NCBI GenBank assembly: GCA_003134655.1
Contig: PLBY01000123.1
Span: forward strand, 35,981 to 99,980
Reading direction: 5' to 3'
DNA: 64,000 bases
From: Acidobacteriaceae bacterium
Lineage (GTDB): Bacteria > Acidobacteriota > Terriglobia > Terriglobales > Acidobacteriaceae
This document shows, piece by piece, positions 29,893 to 38,409 of the stretch (within the stretch, counting starts at the first letter, position 1; each line of letters opens with the position of its first letter). A program made the translations under genes and the position numbers. Under the pieces are notes generated by a model. It made no database searches. It was not told the DNA's origin and was given only the letters and a program-made list of their open reading frames with translations.

Positions 29893-31035
29893 ATGACGCG
29901 ACTCCTCCGATCAGGTAGGAGAGGATACTTGAATTCAATCGCTCAACTCAGCCCATCCCACCGGACAATCCTACCGGCAAACCACATTCCCGGAAATTGG
30001 GTTAATCCTCTCTCTGATTCTCGATGGGCGGGTTTTCTTGATCAGCATCCAGATGCCTCCATTTTCCACACGCCGGGTTGGCTAGAAGCTTTGCAGCGCA
30101 CATACGGCTATCTACCTGTGGTGTTGACAACCTCTGCTCCAGGGGAGCAATTGAGAAATGGAATGGTGTTATGCCGGATCAAAAGCTGGATAACAGGAGC
30201 CCGCATTGTTTCGCTTCCTTTTTCAGATCACTGCCAGCCCTTAGTAGACAGCTCGGAGACGCTGAAAGCCTTGATGTCTTCGCTGAATAACAACTTCGAA
30301 CGTGAAGACTGGAAATACATCGAGGTCAGGCCGCTGGTCTGGCCGGAGTCGGTCTCCGAAGGTCAAATATGTTACACGAAAAGCGAACAATTCTATGTCC
30401 ATAGACTTGACCTCCAAACCGATTTAGACATGATTGTTCGAGGCTTCCACAGGAGCTGCATCCAACGAAAGATCCAACGCGCTAAGCGAGAGCGCCTGGT
30501 CTATGAAGAGGGGCGATCTGCATCGATTCTGCGGAAGTTCTACTATTTAATGTTGCGGACGCGGCGCCGACACCAGCTGCCCCCACAACCGATCACCTGG
30601 TTCCAGAACCTCATTTCTTCCTTGGGTGATCGGTTAACGATCAGAGTGGTTTCGAAAGACGAGCAGCCGATTGCCAGTATTGTCACTCTCGCTCATAAGA
30701 GCACGGTGGTTTACAAGTACGGCGGTTCCGACGAGAGATTCCATAATCAGGGCGGCATGCCATATTTGTTCTGGAGAGCTATTGAGGAGGCGAAATCAAA
30801 GGGCGCGAAGTCATTCGATTTCGGTCGGTCTGCTCTAGATAACCCAGGGCTGATTGCTTTCAAGGACAACTGGGGCGCAACGCGAACTAAACTCACGTAT
30901 TACAGATATCCCGCAGAGACCAGCGAGCCTGGCGACCATGGCACGGCCACCCGGGCTGCCAAGAAAGTATTCTCGTTTCTTCCTGACCGTTGCCTGAGCG
31001 CGGCTGGAAGACTTATGTACAGACATATCGGATAA
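29893..31035 (+). CDS. FemAB-like/GNAT protein of PEP-CTERM loci
   Basis: A 380-residue protein. It has the FemAB-type start WAGFLDQHPDASIFHTPGWL and an acetyltransferase fold in the second half (FHRSCIQRKIQRAKRERLVY, YKYGGSDERFHNQGGMPYLF, SFDFGRSALDNPGLIAFKDN). Homologs sit in many exosortase EPS clusters and are thought to add an acyl or aminoacyl group to the polymer or its precursors. The substrate is unknown. The start could be slightly downstream, since no clear RBS precedes ATG 29893. Confidence 0.85.
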   Translation: MTRLLRSGRRGYLNSIAQLSPSHRTILPANHIPGNWVNPLSDSRWAGFLDQHPDASIFHTPGWLEALQRTYGYLPVVLTTSAPGEQLRNGMVLCRIKSWITGARIVSLPFSDHCQPLVDSSETLKALMSSLNNNFEREDWKYIEVRPLVWPESVSEGQICYTKSEQFYVHRLDLQTDLDMIVRGFHRSCIQRKIQRAKRERLVYEEGRSASILRKFYYLMLRTRRRHQLPPQPITWFQNLISSLGDRLTIRVVSKDEQPIASIVTLAHKSTVVYKYGGSDERFHNQGGMPYLFWRAIEEAKSKGAKSFDFGRSALDNPGLIAFKDNWGATRTKLTYYRYPAETSEPGDHGTATRAAKKVFSFLPDRCLSAAGRLMYRHIG

Positions 31036-31079
31036 GAGGTCCCGCGGCCTGGTGTCCTCATCACCATTGCGTTCAACAA

Positions 31080-32099
31080 ATGGCTACGCCAATACAATCG
31101 GAGTACTCCCTTAGGAAAAGAGCTGTGGCAGTCACACTCAAAGCGGCGAAAGGTTCCAGAGCTTTCTCGCGAGCCATTGGGTTTGCGGGTTCGGCTATCT
31201 GTCTTTTGGTTCTGTTCCACACGCCACTAATGAAGGTCGTTTCGCTGGCACTCGCTTCAGGACACGATGCAGATCAATATTCCCAGGTTGTGCTTATCCC
31301 AATAGTAGCCGCGTATCTTATTTTACGGCAGCGCAAGCGCATATTTGCGGAAACTGACTTGGCCGCGATTCCGGGTATTAGTGTGTTGGTTGGCGGAGTG
31401 TTCGTCTTTCTGGTGGCCGAATTTGCTCGTGGAATCCTGAACCAAAGCGATTACCTTTCTGCATTGATGGCATCGCTAGTTGTACTCCAGATTGGAACGT
31501 TCGTTCTGTGGTTCGGGACAAGGGCTTTTCGCCTCGCTCGGTTTCCACTCCTAACACTGATCTTGATGGTCCCATTTCCGACCCGATTGCTGGATGCGAC
31601 GGTCAGGTCGCTACAAGCCGGGTCGGCGCTGGTAACCACGCTTCTTCTCAATCTGACCGGCGTCCCCTTTGTTCGGGAGGGGCTGGTGTTTCATTTGCCT
31701 CACAACTTAAACATTTTCATTGCCGAAGACTGTAGCGGGATTCGGTCCAGTATCGCCCTTCTGATCGCAAGTCTAGTGGCAAGCGATGTTTTCCTGCGGA
31801 AGGGTTGGACGAAACTCGTGTTGAATCTGGCTGTTCTCCCTTTGAGCCTGTTCAAGAACGGGCTCCGCATTGCGACGTTGTCATTGCTCTCCGTCTACGT
31901 GGATAGGCGATTTATTTCTGGAGATCTTCATAGAGATGGTGGAATTGTCTTCTACCTTATCGCCTCCGCCATTCTTGGAATCATCCTTTGGCAATTGCGC
32001 AGGGCGGAAAAAGTTCCGCCGGTACCGCAACTAAGTCGCAAAGATCATGGGACCGCTCTCGAGCACCCTGAAGCGTCCCTTAAGGAACAGACTACGTAG
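31080..32099 (+). CDS. Exosortase (PEP-CTERM sorting transpeptidase)
   Basis: A 339-residue polytopic membrane protein with about eight hydrophobic helices. The catalytic set of the family is complete: Cys218 in EDCSGIRSS, Arg263 in FKNGLRIAT and His284 in GDLHRDGG. Exosortases cleave C-terminal PEP-CTERM signals and are believed to attach the proteins to a surface polymer. Three PEP-CTERM proteins are encoded just downstream and a fourth variant at 57.1 kb. The exact Xrt subclass cannot be set by eye. Start ATG 31080 is the first plausible one; upstream codons read unlike a protein. Two decayed exosortase fragments lie at 10.0 and 15.6 kb. Confidence 0.93.
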   Translation: MATPIQSEYSLRKRAVAVTLKAAKGSRAFSRAIGFAGSAICLLVLFHTPLMKVVSLALASGHDADQYSQVVLIPIVAAYLILRQRKRIFAETDLAAIPGISVLVGGVFVFLVAEFARGILNQSDYLSALMASLVVLQIGTFVLWFGTRAFRLARFPLLTLILMVPFPTRLLDATVRSLQAGSALVTTLLLNLTGVPFVREGLVFHLPHNLNIFIAEDCSGIRSSIALLIASLVASDVFLRKGWTKLVLNLAVLPLSLFKNGLRIATLSLLSVYVDRRFISGDLHRDGGIVFYLIASAILGIILWQLRRAEKVPPVPQLSRKDHGTALEHPEASLKEQTT

Positions 32100-32150
32100 C
32101 TTCTGACAAGCAAGAGCAAATAACGGATTTACTGGGCGCGAGGATTGGAT

Positions 32151-34427
32151 ATGAACCTACGAATCGTGAGTTTGATAGCGGCATTGGGCCTCGCCGTTCT
32201 TAGTGGTTGCAATCGCAATCCGGCAGCGGTCCGAGACCGAAACCTTCAGGCCGGCCAGAAGTACTTCGATCAGCATAAATATGACGAGGCCAGTCTTGAG
32301 TTCAGACGAGCGCTCCAAGCAGATCCGCGATCTGCGGACGCCGAATATCGGCTGGGATTGAGCTACATGCAGCTCCATCGGTGGGGGGAAGCCTATCGAG
32401 CGTTTGCTCAGGCGGTTGCGATCGATCCCACGGATGTGAAGGCCCGCATCCAAGTGGCAGAACTGGATTTGGCGTCCAATCGATTACAGGATGCCCAGCA
32501 GCAGGTGGACGCCATTTTAAACATCGACAAAAACGATGTTGGAGGTTTGATTCTTAAAGGCCGAATGGCGGTTCAAAACAAGAAGTATCAAGATGCCCAG
32601 CAGGAATTCTTGCGAGCGAGCGAACTCGCGCCCCACGACGCCAAGGTGCTGAATTATTTGGCCGGTACAGACGCGTTCCTGACCAAATATGATGGCGGTG
32701 AACAGATATATCAACAAGCGATTGCACTTGATCCTGCTTTTTATGTCTCTTACTTGAATTTGGCAACCTTGTACCGCGGCGAAGGCAAGGCCGACCAGGA
32801 AACCAACACACTGCTTTCTGGCATCAAGCAGAATCCGGCCGTAATTCCGCTCTATCTGGCGCTGGCTGATTCGTATGCTACCCATGGTAACTGGGATCGT
32901 GTGCCGCCTCTTTTCGTGGAACTGCGGAATAATAGTAAGAATTCCTCGACAGTATCCCTGGCTATCGCTCAGTTCTACTTTGGTCACGGCAAGCTCCAGG
33001 AAGCCAAGGACGTTCTGAGCGATCTGTTAAGCCGGGAGAAAAGCAAAATAGAAGCACGCAGGGCACTGATTGAGGTAGAGCTGGAGTTGCGACAAACGGC
33101 AGACGCCGGAAAGCTGAATCAGGAACTGCTGAAAGAATATCCCCACGATCCCGACGCAAACTTATACCAGGGCCGTCTGTTGCTGATCGAGAATAAGCCG
33201 GCCGAGGCGATTACGGTTCTCGAGCAACTGAGTCACGACGTGCCGGAAAAGGCTTTAGGCCATTACACGCTGGGCCTGGCATACGGACAGCACGGCGAGG
33301 TAGATCGAGAAATCGCCAGCCTGAAGCAAAGCTTGCTCCGAGACCCAAACCTGATTAAGGCATACATGCTGCTCGCCCAAGTCTATGTGGAGCGCGGCGA
33401 CGGAAAACTTGCCTTGTCGTATGCAAACGAGGCGCTGAAGCGAAGCCCCCGTCTCTTGCTGGCTCAGTTGATTCGCACCAACGCAGAACTCATGCTCGGT
33501 GATCCCCAGACTGCCGAGCGAGAACTGAGCGCCCTGGCAGCCGCCAATCCCAACAACGCAGCGATTCAGGAGCGCCTCGGCTACGCGCAACTCATGCAGC
33601 GAAAGTTCGCAGAAGCGTCCACCCGGTTTGAAGAGGCGCTCCAGTTGCAGCCTGATTTTGTCCCCGCCCTGCGTGACTTGTATGCACTTTACCAAGCTCA
33701 GAGCAAACCGCAGCAAGCGATTACGCGTATCCAACAGCAGATTCAGCGCGCTCCGCAACAGGGCGCTTTTTACGAGATGCTGGGCGACCTCTACCAGAGC
33801 CAGGGTAACCTTGCCCGCGCTTCCGATGCTTACAAAGGAGCGATCGCGCACGGCGCCGGTACGAATGCATCCCTGGCCTATGCCCGTTTAGCCCAAGTGT
33901 CCGCCGGCCAGCAGAACTACCCGCAGGCCATCGAAAATGCCAAGACCAGTATTGCTCAGAACCCTGACTTGTTGCCAGCTTACATTATTGAAGGCGTGGC
34001 GTACGAAAAGACCGGCCAATTCGACCTGGCCAAGCGCGCATACCAGGATGCGCTCGCGCGCAGCCCGAACTTCGCCCCGGCGCTTAATAATTTGGCGTGG
34101 CTCGAATGCGAACACGGTGGGAATCTGGACGAGGCACTAAGCCTGGCCCGGCATGCCAAGCAACTTCTGCCGGATGATCCCAACATTTCCGACACATTGG
34201 GTTGGATCGAGTACCGCAAGAGCCTGTATGAGCCTGCTCTTCCGCTGGCTAATGATGCGGTATCGCGCGCTCCCGGCAACGGCCAATTTCAGTATCATTT
34301 GGGAATGATCTTGCTGAAAGCTGGAAACCGCGCCAGCGCGCGCCAAGCGCTCGAGCGAGCCCTGAAATTGCAACTCACTACCGCGGACGCTGAAGATGCG
34401 CGACGCACCCTCGGAGAACGCGACTGA
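32151..34427 (+). CDS. TPR lipoprotein of the PEP-CTERM system (PrsT-like)
   Basis: A 758-residue protein. ATG 32151 follows GAGGATTGGAT. The lipobox ALGLAVLSGC puts the lipid anchor at about Cys21. After it come roughly 18 TPR units (for example YDEASLEFRRALQADPRSAD, AYRAFAQAVAIDPTDVKARI), ending with LGWIEYRKSLYEPALPLAND. PrsT-like proteins accompany exosortase EPS loci and probably scaffold polymer export at a membrane. A second homolog is encoded at 58163. The last ~10 codons overlap the beginning of a DNA module repeated upstream of the PEP-CTERM genes. Confidence 0.9.
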   Translation: MNLRIVSLIAALGLAVLSGCNRNPAAVRDRNLQAGQKYFDQHKYDEASLEFRRALQADPRSADAEYRLGLSYMQLHRWGEAYRAFAQAVAIDPTDVKARIQVAELDLASNRLQDAQQQVDAILNIDKNDVGGLILKGRMAVQNKKYQDAQQEFLRASELAPHDAKVLNYLAGTDAFLTKYDGGEQIYQQAIALDPAFYVSYLNLATLYRGEGKADQETNTLLSGIKQNPAVIPLYLALADSYATHGNWDRVPPLFVELRNNSKNSSTVSLAIAQFYFGHGKLQEAKDVLSDLLSREKSKIEARRALIEVELELRQTADAGKLNQELLKEYPHDPDANLYQGRLLLIENKPAEAITVLEQLSHDVPEKALGHYTLGLAYGQHGEVDREIASLKQSLLRDPNLIKAYMLLAQVYVERGDGKLALSYANEALKRSPRLLLAQLIRTNAELMLGDPQTAERELSALAAANPNNAAIQERLGYAQLMQRKFAEASTRFEEALQLQPDFVPALRDLYALYQAQSKPQQAITRIQQQIQRAPQQGAFYEMLGDLYQSQGNLARASDAYKGAIAHGAGTNASLAYARLAQVSAGQQNYPQAIENAKTSIAQNPDLLPAYIIEGVAYEKTGQFDLAKRAYQDALARSPNFAPALNNLAWLECEHGGNLDEALSLARHAKQLLPDDPNISDTLGWIEYRKSLYEPALPLANDAVSRAPGNGQFQYHLGMILLKAGNRASARQALERALKLQLTTADAEDARRTLGERD

Positions 34428-34560
34428 CGTTGCACAACATTCGTACTCTTACAAAAAGCTTGCAAGGCGGGGAAGCTTTAAATTGTTCGCGGATTCAATG
34501 GGCTGCACGAGAACCACGAGACTCCGCCGCGTATCTGCTTGTAAATTAAGGCAGAAAAAA
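34397..34560 (+). repeat. PEP-CTERM upstream module, copy 1 (no sigma54 site)
   Basis: Begins inside the 3' end of the TPR gene (GATGCGCGACGCACCCTCGG) and includes the dyad AAAAGCTT-N11-AAGCTTT (34454-34479) and the phrase CGCGTATCTGCTTGTAAA. It is closely similar to copies at 35.2 and 36.3 kb. No TGGC-N10-GC promoter follows, so this copy seems to have lost its gene or promoter. Confidence 0.75.
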
Positions 34561-34788
34561 GTTGTTCGCGAACAGCGCTCATTCTCGGGGCGGTCAGCAT
34601 GCTAGCCGTGCGAAAGCGCCGCCGGCTCAGCATCTAGCGACCCAGGACGAAGCTTGCTGTAAACGTTGTGGCCAGCGCCGAGTCGCTTTCGGCGACGTTC
34701 CCAGAAATAAAGCACGTTCTACTCGTTCCGTGTATTCAATGTCTGCAAGACCTACAGAAACGCAAGCGGACTCGATTCCGGAGGATAT

Positions 34789-34908
34789 ATGTTCTACACG
34801 CTAATCTTCGCCCTGGTACTCGCGGTTCCCGCAATCCGCTCACACATTCCTTACAATCCAACCCACCGGAGCCCCATCGTTCATCTCCCAAGACACATCA
34901 ACCTTTAA
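34789..34908 (+). CDS. Short ORF with signal-like start (39 aa), possibly a truncated exported protein
   Basis: ATG 34789 follows GGAGGATAT, a perfect Shine-Dalgarno at proper spacing. The N-terminus MFYTLIFALVLAVPAIRSH looks like a signal peptide; the remaining ~20 residues are unremarkable and end before the transposase remnant. It may be the surviving 5' end of a lost PEP-CTERM gene or a real small protein. Confidence 0.35.
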   Translation: MFYTLIFALVLAVPAIRSHIPYNPTHRSPIVHLPRHINL

Positions 34909-34984
34909 TGCACTTACCGCGCTGCGGCGATTGCTGCAGGTAGTGGCGTGTCGCAGAGTAACCATTGCTAGACTGTTGGTATCA

Positions 34985-35165
34985 AAGCTGTCATGGCCAT
35001 TTGGCAACGAGATCTTGCTCACCAAGCAACACGGTCCGCGAGTTCCTTCAAAACACCCGCGAGTCCAGTTTCACTTCACGCCCACTCACTCGTCTTGGCT
35101 CAAGCAGGTCGAGATCTGGTTCGCCAAGATCGAACGCGAGGTCATCGGCCGATTCAGTGGAAATA
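34985..35165 (+). mobile_element. Remnant of an IS630-type DDE transposase (C-terminal part)
   Basis: Reading across frames gives NTVREFLQN, then HPRVQFHFTPTHSSWLKQVE, then IWFAKIEREVIGRF, matching the end of the DDE domain of IS630-family transposases. At least one frameshift separates the first two pieces, and the tail after REVI is lost. Terminal repeats were not found. It lies directly before module copy 2. Confidence 0.75.
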
Positions 35166-35169
35166 CCCG

Positions 35170-35415
35170 CACCTCGCAGAGATACCGTGGCGAGAGAAAG
35201 TGGAACACGCGGCCCGTGTGTTCGAGATGCGCACCGGCCCTCAGAGAAAGCAAATGAGGTGCACGGAATTGTTACTCCTACAAAAAGCTTGCAAGGCGGT
35301 GAAGCTTTTATTGTTTGCAGATTCAATGTGCTGCGCGCGAACTGGTAGCCGCCGCGGATCTGCTTGTAATTAAAGAAAAAACAAGTTGCCCAGGAACAGC
35401 TCTCATAAGTCGGAA
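35170..35415 (+). repeat. PEP-CTERM upstream module, copy 2
   Basis: Similar to copy 3 from CGCAGAGAT onward, including GAGATGCGCA-CGGCCCTC, TTGTTACTC-TACAAAAAGC and the dyad AAAAGCTT-N11-AAGCTTTT at 35283-35309. The dyad stands 107 bases before the sigma54 promoter at 35416. Confidence 0.8.
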
Positions 35416-35431
35416 TGGCAGTGAAATTGCT
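35416..35431 (+). promoter_or_regulatory. Sigma54 (-24/-12) promoter, first PEP-CTERM gene
   Basis: TGGCAGTGAAATTGCT matches the TGGCAC-N5-TTGCW consensus with exact spacing. It lies 77 bases before the gene start, downstream of the dyad module expected to bind the PrsR-like activator. Confidence 0.85.
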
Positions 35432-35507
35432 GTAGAGGCAATGTTTTGTAAGGCGCGGGGAAGCGGAGCACGGGGCGCCCGACAGGCGAATTCGCCAAGG
35501 AGGACTT

Positions 35508-36155
35508 ATGCTGTCAAAGCTTCAGACTTTATTTTCTCTTGTGTTCCTGTCCGTGCTTTCGCTGATGCTGCCATCAGTGGCGTATGCGGGTTCATGCTAC
35601 GCGGTGGCGGGTAATCTCGTAGTGAACTGCGGCTTCGAGACAGGTGATTTTACTGGTTGGACAGGAACGAATTTGAACGTCACCGGCGTTGTAACCGCTG
35701 GATTCGACGGGTTTAACCCTAATAGCGGGACCTATTTCGCTGCTCTGGGAAACGTCGGCTCAGATGGCATACTTTCACAGACACAGGCTCTGGCTACGGT
35801 CGTCGGTCAGGCCTATGACATCAGTTTTTACTTGGCAAGCGACGGAGGCACCCCGAGTGACTTTTCTGCATCCTTTGGTTCGACCCTCTTGCTGTCTCTA
35901 ACTAACACCCCTCCGACGGGCTACATTCTGTACAGCTTCATCGAAGTGGCCACTTCGACCTCGACAACTCTAACCTTCACTGAGCGTAACGACCCGAGTT
36001 ATTGGGCGTTCGATGACATAAGCGTGGCTCCGGTTGGAGCGCCCGAACCTGGAGTTCTTGTGCTCTTCTTGATCAGCATGATGGGCTTGGCTGTGCTGGC
36101 TTGGAGAGTGGACAGCTCTGGCGCCTCTTCAATGCGCTCGGCGACGGCCGCGTGA
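35508..36155 (+). CDS. PEP-CTERM sorting domain protein
   Basis: A 215-residue exported protein; ATG 35508 follows AAGGAGG. The signal peptide is residues 1-27 (FLSVLSLMLPSVAYA). The mature part starts with VVNCGFETGDFTGWT, a carbohydrate-binding-like jelly-roll pattern, and includes the YDISFYLAS strand. The C-terminus is a PEP-CTERM signal: GAPEPGVLVLF, a hydrophobic helix, then the basic AWR. It should be processed by the exosortase at 31080 and released or attached to the EPS. Its sigma54 promoter links it to the PrsR-like regulator. Confidence 0.9.
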   Translation: MLSKLQTLFSLVFLSVLSLMLPSVAYAGSCYAVAGNLVVNCGFETGDFTGWTGTNLNVTGVVTAGFDGFNPNSGTYFAALGNVGSDGILSQTQALATVVGQAYDISFYLASDGGTPSDFSASFGSTLLLSLTNTPPTGYILYSFIEVATSTSTTLTFTERNDPSYWAFDDISVAPVGAPEPGVLVLFLISMMGLAVLAWRVDSSGASSMRSATAA

Positions 36156-36188
36156 TCGCGCGCTCAGCAAGCGCTAAGAAGGGGTATC

Positions 36189-36433
36189 TAGCACTTCGCA
36201 GAGTAACCTGGTAAAGAGAAATGGGACACTCGGTCGTGGGTTGGAGATGCGCAACGGCCCTCGGAGAAAGCGACTGACGATGCACGACATTGTTACTCTT
36301 ACAAAAAGCTTGCAAGGCGGTGAAGCTTTTATTGTTCGCGGATTCAATGTGCTGCATGAGAACCGCGAGACGCCGCCGCGTATCTGCTTGTAAAGTAAGG
36401 AAGAAAAGTAAGGAATAAAAAGAAATGTCGGAG
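36189..36433 (+). repeat. PEP-CTERM upstream module, copy 3
   Basis: The best preserved copy. From CACTTCGCAGAG through GAGATGCGCAACGGCCCTCG to CGTATCTGCTTGTAAAG it parallels copies 1 and 2. The dyad AAAAGCTT-N11-AAGCTTTT is at 36304-36330. A 37-codon ORF (MHDIVTLTKSLQGGEAFIVR and on) spans the dyad. Confidence 0.8.
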
Positions 36434-36449
36434 TGGCAGCGAAATTGCA
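36434..36449 (+). promoter_or_regulatory. Sigma54 (-24/-12) promoter, second PEP-CTERM gene
   Basis: TGGCAGCGAAATTGCA, correctly spaced, 33 bases before the ATG at 36482. The dyad of module copy 3 is ~104 bases upstream, the usual distance for an enhancer-type site. Confidence 0.85.
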
Positions 36450-36481
36450 CTTCTAGAGAACGGTGCGGGAGGTCTAAGGAA

Positions 36482-37129
36482 ATGAAAAAGTTTGCAGTGG
36501 CTCTTGCGTTCTTACTGGCTTCGCCTTGCATCTGGGCGGGGACACAAACATTGAATTTCGACGACATCAGCGCGACTAACACGGCGCTGATACCAAGTTT
36601 ATACCATGGTTTCAGCTTCGACTCCAACTCGTATGTCGTCAACAACGACTGGTACAACTCTACCTACGGTAACTCCGTGACGTTCCCATCCCAGCCCAAT
36701 GTAATGTTCAACGCGTCTGGCGTGACGACCGTCAGTGTGGGCAACGGAACTCCGATGATGCTGTCGAGCATAGACGCTGCGTGGTGGGCGGAAAACAACT
36801 CCTTTACTAACGGCGTTTCGTCAGCCACTCTTACGATTGAGGCGTTTATGGGCACCACGCTGGTTGGAACCGACACACTCACTTTAGGAACCAACTTTGC
36901 GCTATTCAACACCAATCTGCCTCTTGCCAATTCGTGGAGCTTCATCAACAGCGGAGGACAGGCATGGTGGCTCGTAGACGATGCTACGTTCACCACCGGC
37001 GCACCCGAACCATCCACCCCTTTGCTAGCAGGTATCAACCTGTTTGGGGCAGTCTTGATTGGACTGGCCTGGAAAGCATGTAAGTCCCGCGCTTGTTCTT
37101 CGGCATGCCGGACGTCGATGGCCGTCTGA
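36482..37129 (+). CDS. PEP-CTERM sorting domain protein
   Basis: A 215-residue exported protein. ATG 36482 (MKKFAVALAFLLASPCIWAG) follows AAGGAA, giving a clean signal peptide; the frame extends upstream to 36425 across the promoter, which excludes that start. The mature domain opens QTLNFDDISATNT with a beta-rich pattern like other PEP-CTERM proteins that share the LNFDD opening. The C-terminal sorting signal is GAPEPSTPLLAGINLFG followed by hydrophobic residues and AWKACKSR. Likely exosortase substrate. Confidence 0.9.
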   Translation: MKKFAVALAFLLASPCIWAGTQTLNFDDISATNTALIPSLYHGFSFDSNSYVVNNDWYNSTYGNSVTFPSQPNVMFNASGVTTVSVGNGTPMMLSSIDAAWWAENNSFTNGVSSATLTIEAFMGTTLVGTDTLTLGTNFALFNTNLPLANSWSFINSGGQAWWLVDDATFTTGAPEPSTPLLAGINLFGAVLIGLAWKACKSRACSSACRTSMAV

Positions 37130-37254
37130 TCGTCTCGTATGCGCCTGGCGCTCCAGTGGAGCGCCAGGGCGTCCAGCCATGCCGCGAAAATAGCGACCGC
37201 GGAGGGTAGTGGAGGATTTGGCTGGCGTGTTGGGTCTGCACAACGGGCGGGCCG

Positions 37255-37444
37255 AAAGCGAGCGAGGTTGCAAAGAATTGGTACTTTTACAAAAGGTTTG
37301 CAAACCAGTGAGGGATTTATTGTCCGGGAAGTTGAGAAGGATACCAAATGAGTACGCAGCGTTGTCGGCGATCTCACGTCGTATCTGCTTGGCATTGTGC
37401 GAGATAGCAAGAAACCTGGGCGGTCGGCTTCACAGAGTGCAGTG
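37255..37444 (+). repeat. PEP-CTERM upstream module, copy 4 (diverged)
   Basis: Shares GGTTGCA-AGAATTGGTAC, TTTTACAAAAGGTTTGCAAA and CGTATCTGCTTG with the other copies, but the dyad arms are degraded. Codons encoding the short peptide pattern (TFTKGLQ, FIVR) are better kept than the DNA palindrome. Confidence 0.6.
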
Positions 37445-37460
37445 TGGTAGCGAAATTGCT
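37445..37460 (+). promoter_or_regulatory. Sigma54 (-24/-12) promoter, third PEP-CTERM gene
   Basis: TGGTAGCGAAATTGCT has the invariant GG and GC at the right spacing with one change in the -24 box. It lies 28 bases before the ATG at 37488. Confidence 0.8.
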
Positions 37461-37487
37461 TTAATTTAAGAGACGGAGGAGAGGCCA

Positions 37488-38123
37488 ATGAAAGCTATGC
37501 GAGCGGTTCTACCTTATTTCTCGGTGATGGTCTTGTTAGCCTTCGCCACCGTATTCGCCAGCGCAGGAGACACGGACTGCACCACCGCAGCAAGCTCCTG
37601 CGGCTTCGGTGCGCTAGTGACTACGGTTAACACTACACTCACCGGGAACGGTCATTCCGTACCGGTTGAAGAACAAGTCTTCCAGAACGGCTCCGTCTAC
37701 ACCTACGTTTTTCAAATTACTGATGGCAACACCCACCCCCTTGATTATGCCAACGTTTTTACGCTCGCGAGTGGATTTGGCGACAATTTCAATTGCGGGA
37801 ATGGCTCGTGCCTGAACTTTGGCGTTGTCGACGGCGGGATCACACATGCTTCGGTCGTGGATGACACCGGATTTTCCTTCAATCAACTTAGTTTGACGGT
37901 AGGTTTTGGCGTACTGCATAACACCCAGAACTTCACCTTTTATGTCCAAGGAGGAGCCCCTGTGTCAGGAACGTTAAATTCGGGGGACGGCGGTTCAACT
38001 ACCAATAACGCTAACGTGCTCGCTGCTGCGTCCGAGCCTGGCGTGGTAACGCTGCTGGGGTCTACCCTGTTGCTGTTGTTCGGCATCCCAGTTATCCGTC
38101 GGTTCCAGCCTCGCGCAGTTTAG
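37488..38123 (+). CDS. PEP-CTERM-type exported protein
   Basis: A 211-residue protein; ATG follows GGAGGAGAGG. The signal peptide ends near ATVFASA at ~26. Several cysteines (DTDCTTAASSCGFG, NCGNGSC) suggest disulfides. The C-terminus is a variant sorting signal, SEPGVVTLLGSTLLLLFG followed by IRRF, with Ser replacing the first Pro of PEP. The sigma54 promoter and upstream module match the two previous PEP-CTERM genes. Confidence 0.85.
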   Translation: MKAMRAVLPYFSVMVLLAFATVFASAGDTDCTTAASSCGFGALVTTVNTTLTGNGHSVPVEEQVFQNGSVYTYVFQITDGNTHPLDYANVFTLASGFGDNFNCGNGSCLNFGVVDGGITHASVVDDTGFSFNQLSLTVGFGVLHNTQNFTFYVQGGAPVSGTLNSGDGGSTTNNANVLAAASEPGVVTLLGSTLLLLFGIPVIRRFQPRAV

Positions 38124-38156
38124 ATGGTGTTTGCGATTTAACGCCCTCTCCTCTTT

Positions 38157-38198
38157 GAGGGGCTTTCGTAGATACGGAGCCCCTCGATACTTTTCTAT
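38157..38198 (+). terminator. Rho-independent terminator after the PEP-CTERM genes
   Basis: GAGGGGCT and AGCCCCTC form an 8-bp stem. The loop contains a nested CGTA-GA-TACG dyad, so the hairpin is nearly continuous. It is followed by GATACTTTTCT. It ends the PEP-CTERM segment before the glycosyltransferase genes. Confidence 0.6.
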
Positions 38199-38409
38199 AA
38201 GGCTTTCCTCGCTGCACCCAATCGAACAATCTTCTCAGTACGCTTTGTTACTCGGCTGCCATTTGCCGATGTGCTTCCTGCGGCAGCGTCTTTCGCAAAG
38301 ACAATCAAGCCCTCATACCGCAGATGCTCGAAAGCTGGCATTTTCGAGTGACGATAAAGATCGAAATGAGCGGTCGTAAAATGTCAGAACGTTTTCCTTC
38401 CTTTTAGCC

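Larger units (their letters stand above)
34428..35169. other. Decayed locus between TPR gene and first PEP-CTERM gene
   Basis: It holds module copy 1, a 39-codon ORF with a strong RBS, and a broken IS630-type transposase. No intact gene of normal size was seen. The layout resembles a PEP-CTERM gene unit destroyed by insertion and deletion. Confidence 0.5.
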
